In this document: one piece after another, positions 11,381 to 20,787 of the stretch
How positions within the stretch are numbered: the stretch's first letter is position 1
How the letters are laid out: each line of letters opens with the position of its first letter
Assembly: GCA_002803225.1 (NCBI GenBank)
Contig: NXFV01000204.1
Location: 1-33,087, forward strand
Source: Gamarada debralockiae
Taxonomy: Eukaryota; Ascomycota; Leotiomycetes; Helotiales; Hyphodiscaceae
DNA length: 33,087 nt
Direction of reading: 5' to 3'
Notes under the pieces: model-generated
The model's input: the letters and a program-made list of their open reading frames with translations, nothing else
The model's database searches: none
What the model was told of the DNA's origin: nothing
Position numbers and translations under genes: made by a program

Positions 11381-12132
11381 TCATGGACCAGTATAGACCC
11401 CATTCTTCTGACAGGCAGCCAAGCAGTCTGCGGAGCCGATGATGCTGCCTGTACCGACGGGAGGTACCTGTGAAAGGTTGTAGGCCCGGAGAAATTCGTA
11501 CGCAGCGCTATTGGAATCTGGATTGCCATATGTAGCTCGGATGATGTCGACGGGGAGCATGTACAGACCGTTCAGGATGTTATGTGTGCCGGCATCTTCG
11601 GAGTTGAGAGCTGAGACGAGAGTCGCATTTCCGCAGCCTAGAGCAGTCAACACAGTGCATCGTGGATTAGAGGGAGCATCTCACCAGCGTTCTGCATTGA
11701 ATGCAAGCTTCCTCTTGGGAAGATTGTCATCTTTCCAGGCGTCAAGTTCTCACTCACCATGCGTGCACCGTTCTCCTCTATCATATACGTGTTAGTATTC
11801 CCAGCAACAGCAACTACGAGGTTGGTAGCTCTGGGGTGGTAGTGTGGAGGAAGCATGGCGCAAGGTCCAAGGTTGAGCATGGCCAGTGTCATGCCATTGC
11901 CAATGATTGCTGGGAACGTTGCTGCATTGGCGTTGGCGACGGATCCTGGACAGTGGGTATAAGTTGGCTGCGCGGCGAAGTCGAAGACCCAGTCACTGTC
12001 AGACGAAAGCTGCTTGAGACGGTCGAGTTGAGTGGCGGCAGTGAAGAGGGACGCATCGAAAGAAGGATCTGCGGTGACATCGACGGCAAGGATGGAGTGT
12101 AGGGACGATAGGATGAGAAGCTGAATGCGCAT
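11381..12132 (-). CDS. Secreted germin/spherulin-type cupin
   Basis: Exon 1 is 11685-12132 and exon 2 is 11381-11637, with a 47-nt intron (donor GTGAGA, acceptor TCTAG) giving 234 residues, a normal single-domain size. A second ATG nine bases upstream (12141, MFTMRIQ) would add three residues; MRIQLLILSSLHSILAV looks like the better signal-peptide start. Cupin motif 1 is PPHYHPRATN (His97, His99) and motif 2 is GKMTIFPRGSLHSMQN (His144), so three metal-binding histidines are present. The usual glutamate of motif 1 (HxHPRATE in spherulin 1A) is Asn104 here. The family includes oxalate oxidases and structural spherulins; without the glutamate I would not predict oxalate oxidase activity. The C-terminus carries two cysteines (ADCLAACQKNGVYTGP). 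The 5' side has a triplet microsatellite. Confidence 0.88.
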
Positions 12133-12253
12133 GGTGAACATATTGCTCTTTGTGCTTCTGGGTTGAGATGAATGGTGTTGAGTGATGTCGAGATTTGTTG
12201 CTGTTGCTGTTGACTGTGGAGTTGAGATGAATGTATGTGGTTGTCTGACCTTT

Positions 12254-12291
12254 GATGATGATGATGATGGTGGTGGTGGTGATGATGATGG
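12254..12291. repeat. GAT/GGT triplet microsatellite upstream of the cupin gene
   Basis: About 38 bp of (GAT)n, then (GGT)n, then (GAT)n, about 120 bp before the cupin ATG. Read on the minus strand this is ATC/ACC repeats, probably in the 5' untranslated region or core promoter. Confidence 0.7.
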
Positions 12292-12293
12292 AG

Positions 12294-14893
12294 ATAGAAG
12301 AGAAGAGAGATGAAAAGGAATTGAGGAGCCGAGTCTTTATAGACCTATGGAGTGAATGTGATGAATCTGGAAGGAAAGGATGTGACTCGAGTTGATACCC
12401 TCATCGTCCCCGTGTCTCCATTTCATCACCCAGACAGTAGGCACTCAAGGCAGGGCGACGATAGCCCGGTCATGCAGGAAAAAGTGAAGGTTAGTCAACA
12501 GGGTATTGGCACCTACTTTACTCTTCGTCTTCTCACCGGTTCGGGAAGTCCTTTCTCTTTCGGTCCCTGACTGAGAAAGTTTCAAGAGAATTAATTCTGC
12601 ACCGATACGATACGTTCGGGCCACCTTCGTTCACCGACTGTCGATTGTCATGATGCTAGCCAAAAGTTGTATATCGCAGCTATCCGGTGGCAATTTCAGA
12701 TCGATTCCTATTGGGCCTCGCAGGAGGTCCATCATCGAGTGAAATAAATCGACGATGAAGTCGTTGTGGTCTTGTGCTGACCGTCTACGTTTTCAAGGTT
12801 GTCAAGCGCCACGATCCTGTACCATCTAATGAACTGGCCGGCCTCCTGCTTCTATTTCCCAACGTGTAACATTGAATAGGTTGTGTTTAACGGGCACGCA
12901 CTGCACGCTGGTGGTCGCCAGTGACACGCATGACCGAATCTATCACAGTCATTTTGCATGATCTGAAACCTCTGCAGCAAGTGCCGCTGTAGGTCTTTAG
13001 CAGTATTTAATACCACTTAACCAATACAATCGATCCCAGTCGTTTTCCTGGCTGCATTAATAGCTGAGAGATGGCTTATCTGTGTCACACTGCTATGGCC
13101 TTCAGCTCACAAACAGAAGATACGGAAGCCGCAGCAGGTACGGAAGTTGCAAGGCCCAGCTGAGGTTACTTCCCTCTTCCGCGGCCCACCGGCTTTATTT
13201 ATTCACTCAATCGCTCTTTAGCAGGGAGCAAGTCCGGACCCGACATCCTTCATGCTACGGCTTCGAAAGTATCTCGTTCTCGGAACTTACGCGATGTCTA
13301 CCAGCCGTTCGATCGCAGCTCTGGGGCTAGTACTTAGAAGAAAAAACGATTTGATCATCTATGTAACTTCGGAGCAAATATTTTACGAGATTGCAGACTA
13401 AACGTGTTACGACAACGTGGAAATTGGTAATTTAAAGCCATCAGGTAGCGCCTGCTCCTCCAGAAGCCCGGCATCCCCGCTGGTTCATCTCGTACAATCG
13501 AGATCCGCTTCCCGAACCCGCCGCTTCTTGTTACACTGCAGACATGTATGATAGAATAGTACACAGATTCATGGGTATACGATATATTGAACTATGATTT
13601 TGTATGCGCCTTGCATGCCCCGCATTTGACGGTCTGTTACCAAGGGAGTTAACGCCAACAACGCAAGTTTCCTTGTTGGCAACACCTGGGTTCAAAAGAT
13701 GCGGGAACATGGATGAAAGAGGCTTGGGTACTGGTAGCTGAGTCGATATCAGCTTTCCAGATGGTGCAAAGGATTCTAACGGGGTTATGCCCTTTGATTT
13801 CCCAGCGTTCCATCACTTTTACCCGTTCTTAAAGGTCCAAGGGTTTTGAGAAGTATTGGACTTAGACGATTGAGCAAAATTATAAGAACTCATTGGCGGC
13901 TTTCATCTCCTTGTTACACAACGCACAAATGCGAGGCACTCTGACGTAACTGCCCATTGTCTCAAGTAGAGTCGTACTGAATACCAAGTTGTTACGCATT
14001 GCCTGTGCGCTACCATTGTTAATCTCAGCGTATCATGAAGCCTTCGGAACTCGGGAAGTAATTGAAGCTTAATCAAGCGTGAAGTGGCTTTTCACAAGCT
14101 AATCTGCCGGATCCAAAAATCTCTAAGATGGCGGATGATTAATTTATCGTGTATTACTCGGGCTGCATGGCTGTTTTGCCCGCTTTATTCTGTTCGTTAG
14201 GATAGAAAGGCAGATTCTCAGGTTTCATAAATGAGAAACGCAACGTAACTTGGAGATCGAACCTCCATGCAGTGAAGACTGCTAATGCGATTTATTTTGT
14301 GTTCTGAAAATCTCCACAAGTGCCTGAAGATGGATCAATTCCCACTCTTCACGAAAATCTACCAAGTGCAGACTAGGATACAAAAATGATGGACTCTATG
14401 ATAAAATTCAGTAACAGAATTGGGAGCAGAAAATTTTACGGCGGCTGGAGGGGAGCATAAGCTGCCCCGAGGCGTAATCTGAACTGTGAACAATTATACA
14501 ATGGAGAATGATAGTGCACCATTCCAATATGCTTGGCTCAATGCTTAACAAACACATCTAGCAGCCCCCTAATATAGGGTAGTCGACTACGAAGCTGCAA
14601 AGCTGAGGCTTTGAGTTGGTCCGCACTAAAGAAATTATGGCCTAACTCGTTGGATTTTATTCTGGACCTCATTACTCATGAGATGGACGATCTCCTGGGC
14701 TCTTCCTAGACACCGGTGACTCACTTCCGCTTATTTTCATCTTGTGAGCTAGGCTTTTCTATTTAATATATCCCATGAGCCTGCAAGAAACCTTCAGTTA
14801 TTCGTTTGTTCCCTCTGAATCCTCAGATCCCATTCCATACCAGCGACTCTCATTCCAAACTGCCCTCGAATTCTCTATCCCCGGATCTCAGAA
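12294..14893. other. Long intergenic stretch without a supported gene
   Basis: About 2.6 kb between the cupin promoter and the 2EXR pseudogene. No frame shows family character or a plausible exon series. The left part should hold the cupin promoter. Base composition looks even, with no clear tandem or inverted repeat. A tRNA-like T-arm near 14245-14270 was examined and rejected. Confidence 0.35.
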
Positions 14894-15595
14894 ATGTCGC
14901 CACTGGACTCATTTATATTATTCGCTGAAGTTCCATCAGAACTTCGTTGTCTCATCTGGTATCACACTCTCCCAATTCAAGAAAACGACAGTACCTGCCA
15001 CTGTCAATTTGACTGCTCTCAAAATCGATGGCGAGATCCTGTAGCTCTGTATATCAGCCACGAGTCTCGCGCCGAGGATTTGAAGCATTATGTGTTAATG
15101 CGCCGTTTCGGTCATTGGATGGGTGGATCTTGTTGCTGATACTTTCCATTTTGACTTGGACGATCTTACATTGGGGGAAGGCGAAGCCAGCTTCAAAGAT
15201 GTAAATTTGAAAACCACATTGGCTCACACTCCTTCGACTAAAGAGCACCTGGGCCAAATCTTTTATTTGAACTCTCAGTACTTGAAGAGGACCCTGTTAA
15301 AGTGAATGGTCTCCTGTCCCAATAAATGGGTGAATGGATCTCTTTTTTGTAAGGGTCTTGATGGTGGAAGTACAAATCGTTGAATCTATACCTGACTCCG
15401 AGCCCAAGTCATGGTATAGTACCAACGATTTTTGGGTCTGCCACATTTAAATGAAAAGGAGTGAATGATTTGAGAGTCGATAAAGCGAAGAAGACGATCG
15501 ACAAACATTTAGTACAAGTCAGGGATCGAAAAACAGAAGAAAGGAGTCTATGGAAGGCACCAAAATTCTTCGTTGGAACGGGGAAATAGGGGGCC
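14894..15595 (+). pseudogene. 2EXR-domain protein gene, broken by at least three frameshifts
   Basis: The ATG at 14894 opens MSPLDSFILFAEVPSELRCL and continues IWYHTLPIQ ... ALYISHESRAEDLKHYVLM, the conserved start of fungal 2EXR (F-box-like) proteins. The similarity then jumps frames: VADTFHFDLDDLTLG from about 15135, next MVEVQIVESIPDSEPKSWY from about 15361, then DLRVDKAKKTIDKHLV to WKAPKFFVGTGK from 15467, ending at a TAG near 15591. Frames move 2, 0, 1, 2 (start modulo 3). No donor/acceptor pair explains the first jump, which falls inside a continuous conserved block. The whole therefore reads as one gene of about 230 codons inactivated by small indels. 2EXR families are large and prone to decay; function unknown. 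Confidence 0.6.
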
Positions 15596-16502
15596 TTGTG
15601 CAAGATTGACCCACATTGGGGCTGGAGTGGACAATCAGAAGGCAATATAATGGGATTAACACAAAAAGCAGAAAGAAAGCACAGAAGGCTCTGGAGCGGG
15701 AACTGGAGCTTAAGAGGGAACGTCTTGTGAAACGCCCTACGAAAGGAGAGATCGAGGGCCCAAAAGACTCTAAAGAAAGAGAGGCGCAGAAAAGGGAATT
15801 CGGATCCTGTGGACTTGGAAGCTAGTATGTAGCTTTTCAATCTTCTACAGGAGCGGACGCCATTGGGTCTGACCATCTGGGAAAGGATTACAAACGCCAA
15901 CATCGATCATCATAAAGCTTACCAAGACTCTCACCGAGACCAGCACGAGCAGAATCATATCAATCACCCAGCCCGGGTGAGCGAACTAATGGGGAGCTAC
16001 AACCAGGTTCATCATTACGGATCTCAGGTCAACACGGCCCGCAACGAGCTGCGAACCGAGTATCGTGATCAAGTGGGTAAAGATACCATCAGGCTTGGAC
16101 GGGGTTGGTTTCGCGCCTTAGTATTAATAAATGAACGATGGGAAATACCCGGGTGCAATATGGCCATAGTTGTATTGCAAGCTTATTCTACATGGGCTTC
16201 TAAACATTCAAGGACGGTGAGCGGTTCGGACTGTTGAGTGCACTTCTTGCAGCTTTGCCAGGCTCTGACTGTCAAGTTGGAATACTGCAAACTTGAATAA
16301 AATCAAATCAATCTTGAGACGAAGTCACATTTTATTTGCCAGAGTTACCAATTTGGGACAGATCAGATTTCCAAAATGACAAACCACTCCATAAAGCCAT
16401 CGGAAGTGACAGACAATGTGATAAAATGAATAGACGTCCCATCACAACCCATCTATTACGTCCAAATTCGCTCAGTCGCCCTGAATCCCCGAGTCCACTC
16501 AT
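15596..16502. other. Intergenic; no gene supported
   Basis: Two plus-strand frames (about 15616-15825, Lys/Arg/Glu-rich; 15863-16237, no ATG at its 5' end) and one antisense frame are open, but none shows a recognisable family or a credible start. The right end contains the 3' region of the dioxygenase gene. Confidence 0.35.
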
Positions 16503-17637
16503 CTAAGAGGGAGGAGTGACTCCAGTGCTGTTGCCACCAGAACTGCTGCTGGAGTCTTCAACACCACCTTCAGCATACAGACTCGCAGCAGGAGTAATTG
16601 TATATTCGCTCGTCAAGTCAATACCGAAAGCAATCCATGCAAAGATCCCATCAGCAACATCCTCTCCCAAGAGCGAGTACTCGACAACTGGATCAGAGGT
16701 GGCGGCTTCTTCGGCGAGGATAGAGTCGTCCGCATTCGTTGTAAGGGTCTGTGTGTTGGTGTTATACGGTGCGTTGAGCTCGACGGCGGTGATCAGGTCT
16801 TGGTCGAAAAAGATTTGGCCGACGTGCGAAACGTAGCCCCCGCCATATGTGCCATTAGAGTAGGTGGTGCCGTTGAAATGAGCGAGCACGTGAATGTGGG
16901 GTGCGCGGGACGTGTAGTGGCCTGGGAATAGGGTTGTAAATTGAGCTACGCCCAAGGAGTCGGTGGGCTGGAGACCGCGGAGGAAGGTGGCATTGATATT
17001 GGCGGCATCAGAAGAGTCTCCATTACCAGAGGCGATGATGCCTGAGTAAACACCAGTGGAATTGCAGTGCCAGATCTCAATCATGGCATCGGGGACCGGG
17101 TCGCAGGTAGTCATGTCAAGGACTTGGGTATCAAGGATCATCTCCACACCTTGCTCCTCCTCAATGATGTTTTCACGGACGTATTCGCCGGAGACATCTG
17201 TTTACTAGGTTAGTTCATTTGACCTGATCTTTGAACGATTGAAACTTACAGTAAGGACCTTGGGTAACCTCGGGGCTCAACACACAAGAGTTGTTGCTAG
17301 AGAAAATGATGCTCTCGTCGGTGGCGTTGGTGTAAGCCTCGCTGGACAAGTGAGTGGTATTGAGAACGGTTGCCTCATCACGGGCCTTGAGATAAGGGGC
17401 GTTGGTGGCAAGGTTGCGCTTCTGACGAGCAGCCTTGACAACGGCAGCACGGCGTTGGACGGAAGAGATATCGAGTCCACGGGCCTTCATCTTGGCAGCG
17501 CAGTGAGAAAGATCGCGTTTGCTGGTCTTCATGAAAGCAGACCGGGCCTCGATTTCATGACTGACATCGTGACCTGGGTGAGCAGAGACGCTGGTTGCTA
17601 AGATGGCGGCGACGGCGAGAGGAGCGAGGAATTGCAT
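16503..17637 (-). CDS. Extracellular intradiol ring-cleavage dioxygenase
   Basis: Exon 1 is 17250-17637 and exon 2 is 16503-17197. The 52-nt intron has a GTAAGT donor, a perfect CTAAC branch and an AACAG acceptor, and splicing recreates the hallmark GPYYVSGEYVR; the product has 360 residues. A signal peptide (MQFLAPLAVAAILATSVSA) is followed by HPGHDVSHE and a basic, probably cleaved pro-region to about residue 90. The non-haem Fe(III) ligands expected for the family are all visible: Tyr180 in GVYSG, Tyr224 in PGHYTSR, and His230/His232 in APHIHV. The C-terminus is a Ser/Gly-rich tail (EDSSSSSGGNSTGVTPPS) with no hydrophobic GPI signal. By family it opens catechol-type rings between the hydroxyls; secreted fungal members are thought to act on plant phenolics or lignin fragments, which is inference here. 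Confidence 0.92.
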
Positions 17638-19050
17638 CTTGAAGGTGGCCGATAGAAAGGAAGTAAAGAGTGGCTGAAAGTAGATGGAAAGAAATGAGAA
17701 GTGAGTGAGGATGGTAAAGAGATATGATGAGGGGTATCGATGGGGTGATTATATGCAAATCCGTTCCTGAATTGTTCAGATATTCTTGGAGTTTGCCAAG
17801 AGCCTCATTCCACGGTCTACGTACCTCCCATTACCAATCACCATATCCTCCAGCTCTGCACACTTGCACATGAACTGCCGAGTCTAGAGTGCGGAGTTGT
17901 GACGTCTCGTCCGAAATCAAGGAGGGAGGCTTTAAGAGGCTGAACTACCCCATCATTTTGACATTTGACCAATATCTTGCCTCCCATTGGGTCGTATGCT
18001 TGGAAACGAAACAGAGATCGACAGAGCCACATCAATAACCGTAAGGATATGGTTAATATTTCTGCTACAATATGGGGATAATGATGGAAAATGGGTCGAA
18101 ACGCGTGTTCATATTGCCCTTCTGGTGGTGGCTGTTTGATAATTTTGAAGGTGGAGCCGATCCGGTAGTACGCGTGTTTGAGTGGGCGCTTTTTTGGCAG
18201 GCAGAACCGCATTTGGGAAGCACACAGAATACTCGAGAAAATAGACTTGGCTAATCGGAAAGCATAGCTTTGGTGTTCGCTATGGAGACCATATTGTTGG
18301 TCCGGGTAGTTTTAAGGTACAAGAATAAGGGTTGACGTGGATGACTGCGGCAAGCCCAAAGAGGTGTCTTGGCCCTGATTGGAAATTACGCGAGCGATTC
18401 AGGAGTCGCAATATGCATATTTCGCCTCATGATAAGGTGGGCAAGGTTGTCGTCAGCGCCCGAGAATAGGGAAGCTTAGAAGACCAACTGCCGGGCATCG
18501 TCTCCATTCCCGTCGGCTGCTGCGGGCCGGCTCCAGATCCCCGTTGAGGTTCGCCTCTGCCCCTGACACCAGCTTCGGCGCCATTTTCCAGAGTAGAATT
18601 TCTTCAGACAGTACGCTTACATCTCAGAGTAGAGACTTCCTTGGCCGTACCATTGAGTTGAGTAGTGTAGTTACTTCCACAAGTTGTTCAATACATTACT
18701 CTCGTTCGACGGCCGCTCCTAGCACACCCTACAAAAGAGTCAGCAATTGATCGAGAATCAATGAACCAGGCGCAAGTCCATACAGTCGCATTGCTTCAAA
18801 TTTGACCCCTCGTTATGGATCAAACAATATCCCCCCCCGCAAACTTTGCACATCTTTTGAGTGCGATTGACACATTCGGCGCACTATAAGGTTAGCCTAG
18901 ATTTTCATGGCTGCCGTGTGGAAGTACTGACGTTGGAACCACATTCAAAGCAACTTCGAACGACACCGAACTGAGATCAAGTCAGCAGGGTTCTCCAATG
19001 CAATAATAAAAAAATCCGTTCAATCCCATACGTCCTCTGTGAAGTCTGAT
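17638..19050. other. Intergenic; dioxygenase promoter side
   Basis: The first few hundred bases should be the dioxygenase promoter. The rest has only short overlapping frames with no family character. A C8 tract lies near 18831-18838. The right end is the 3' side of the F-box-like gene. Confidence 0.4.
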
Positions 19051-20454
19051 TCAACCCCACATCCTATTGCTGCCTGCGCTGGATATCATCTCACCAACGA
19101 GGCAATTTTCAACACAAAGACCCAAATGTACCTTGGCGTTTTTCACCGGGTTTTGCAACGGCCCAGCGACAACAGTCTCCCATGGCTGAGGCTCATTCGA
19201 GGTATTGTATCCTTGGGCTGGACTCTCATAACAATCTTCACACCACCAACGATGGCAACTCTCGCAATACCGATTCTTTAGGCACTCGACGCAGCGGACT
19301 AGTAGCTTCTTTTCAACTTCTCCTTGGAGGGGCATCTTCGCGGACTTGGTGGTTGAGGAGTGTAAAGGGACAGGGGCAAGAAGAGGTAGTCGATCTATAG
19401 GCGATGTTCGAAGTTTGGAGAATCCTTCTGGAGAGGTTCCGCAGCCACTGCACCCTGCAAGAGCATGAGTCGCAACTTGCGGAGCGATATGCATGTCCGG
19501 GCGTGAATACCAAGCGCCAGAGGAACTTTCATCTGGCAATTGGTGACGAGGGCAATTACAGAGAACAGCGTCAAAACTAATCATTCCCTGACAAGCATGA
19601 AGTGTGCTCGCCCAGTCCAATGATACTGGTCTTGGGAATATCTTGCCACTTTTCCCAAACCACAGGTCGCTATTCCTGGTCGCTTCTTCCTCCAGGGCTT
19701 CTTGAGACTTCTTGTTCCATTCTGCCCCTATCTGCGCACCTTGTGAAGACATAACTCCTCTGTGTGATAGTACTGTATCGATGGGCGCAATTCCAGGTGC
19801 GTATTTGTTGACATGTTGTTTGAATCGGGGGATTGGAGCTGGATCCTTTGGTCCGAATATGTATAGTCCTTGCAGCTTGGGTGTATTCCCTGGTCTAATC
19901 GCATATAACAGGGCCTGTTGAAGCTTCCGTTCGTTCAAATGTTTTGCATCGCGGATCGATAGTATTCGGACGCTGAAGGACTCGTCGGTGATGATTTCAG
20001 CGACAAGATCGGCTGGTACAGCGAGGCCATCGAGGATCAAAGTTTGGACGTCTTTGAGGATATTACGCCTTCGCAGATTGCTGAAGATACCCCGCAGAGG
20101 TCCCCCGTAGAAACTATATAATGTTAGCATGTGCCTTTTGGGTGGTGGGATGACGGACTCGTCCTCTGTAACGTTCTCATCCAGTTGAACGTTCCTCCAT
20201 ACTTCTCCTCCATGGTCGACAGAGCCTATTTCTGATTGTGCAGAATTAACCTGGGTGAGATCCAGATGCCTAAAAACATCCCGTGTGCTGTGGATGAGAG
20301 CTCTAAAGTCCTTGGATAAGGCTCCAAGGGCGAATAATGACGAGATCGGAAGATACGGAGTGGTTTGGTACAGGATTAATGTGTAAGAGAGTAGCTCTAG
20401 AAGGGATATGGGCAGTGTTGCGCCTTGGGAAGGACCAGATTCTGTTGGTTCCAT
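19051..20454 (-). CDS. F-box-like protein with C-terminal cysteine-rich zinc-binding motif
   Basis: A single long frame; I start at the ATG at 20454 (MEPTESGPSQGATLPISLLE), giving 467 residues. In-frame ATGs at 20469, 20523 and 20559 would add 5-35 residues of unconserved look, and the frame's own 5' end is a TTG. Residues 14-70 (LPISLLELLSYTLILYQTTP ... DVFRHLDLT) look like a divergent F-box, followed by a leucine-rich middle (LKDVQTLILDGLAVPADLVA) as in substrate-binding F-box proteins. Cysteine clusters follow (LCNCPRH; CSGCG), ending in CVECLKNRYCESCHRWWC near 388-405, a RING- or zinc-knuckle-like ligand set. I infer an SCF-type adaptor, not proven. A GCTAAC...ATATAG sequence near 20111-20128 mimics an intron end, but no good donor precedes it. 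It diverges from the Ufd1-like gene. Confidence 0.7.
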   Translation of the reverse strand: MEPTESGPSQGATLPISLLELLSYTLILYQTTPYLPISSLFALGALSKDFRALIHSTRDVFRHLDLTQVNSAQSEIGSVDHGGEVWRNVQLDENVTEDESVIPPPKRHMLTLYSFYGGPLRGIFSNLRRRNILKDVQTLILDGLAVPADLVAEIITDESFSVRILSIRDAKHLNERKLQQALLYAIRPGNTPKLQGLYIFGPKDPAPIPRFKQHVNKYAPGIAPIDTVLSHRGVMSSQGAQIGAEWNKKSQEALEEEATRNSDLWFGKSGKIFPRPVSLDWASTLHACQGMISFDAVLCNCPRHQLPDESSSGAWYSRPDMHIAPQVATHALAGCSGCGTSPEGFSKLRTSPIDRLPLLAPVPLHSSTTKSAKMPLQGEVEKKLLVRCVECLKNRYCESCHRWWCEDCYESPAQGYNTSNEPQPWETVVAGPLQNPVKNAKVHLGLCVENCLVGEMISSAGSNRMWG

Positions 20455-20787
20455 ATCAATACAGTACATGTAACTGGCGGTTCCTTTGTTGTCGTCCTCA
20501 CTATCGACGGCGAGGTGGGGCATGTGATGTTTTGGCTCTCGTTGAGGGCACGTGCACATTCTCTTCCTTATCAAGGCCTTATCGCCGAAAACAAGGCTAC
20601 GCTAAGCCTTTTCCGGAGGTCAGATCATGGAATTCATGGGAATCGCAAAGATGCGGATTATTCAGTTCCTCAAAACATTCACAACAACCATTTAGCCTCC
20701 ATCTCTCTCCTTTTCTTCTTCTTCTTATTTCACCGTCTTTGGAGTTCATGGTTGCGATTTCAACAATCTCTTTTACATCTTGAAATA
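20455..20787. promoter_or_regulatory. Bidirectional promoter of the F-box-like and Ufd1-like genes
   Basis: 333 bp separate the chosen ATGs. A pyrimidine tract (CTCTCTCCTTTTCTTCTTCT, about 20702-20721) sits 65-85 bp before the Ufd1-like ATG, as is common in fungal core promoters. If the F-box-like protein starts at an upstream ATG the gap shrinks to about 228 bp. Confidence 0.5.

Noticed and set aside
14240..14290. tRNA-like T-arm (GGAGGTTCGATCTCC on the minus strand) next to a GCAGT/ACTGC stem
   Set aside because: The two stems cannot be placed in a full cloverleaf: no acceptor stem, the loop between GCAGT and ACTGC is only four bases, and one arm is missing.
15409..15903. Minus-strand ORF of 164 codons (Phe/Leu/Ser-rich)
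   Set aside because: Antisense to Lys/Glu-rich plus-strand sequence; the Phe/Leu/Ser composition is what antisense of such sequence gives. No domain and no ATG-supported exon structure.
15863..16237. Plus-strand ORF of 124 codons with His/Gln/Asn-rich start
   Set aside because: Begins at a TTG; the first ATG leaves about 80 codons without any recognisable motif.
20100..20135. Intron-like GCTAAC...ATATAG inside the F-box-like gene
   Set aside because: Looks like a branch point and acceptor, but no acceptable donor lies 40-150 nt upstream, and the frame is open through it.
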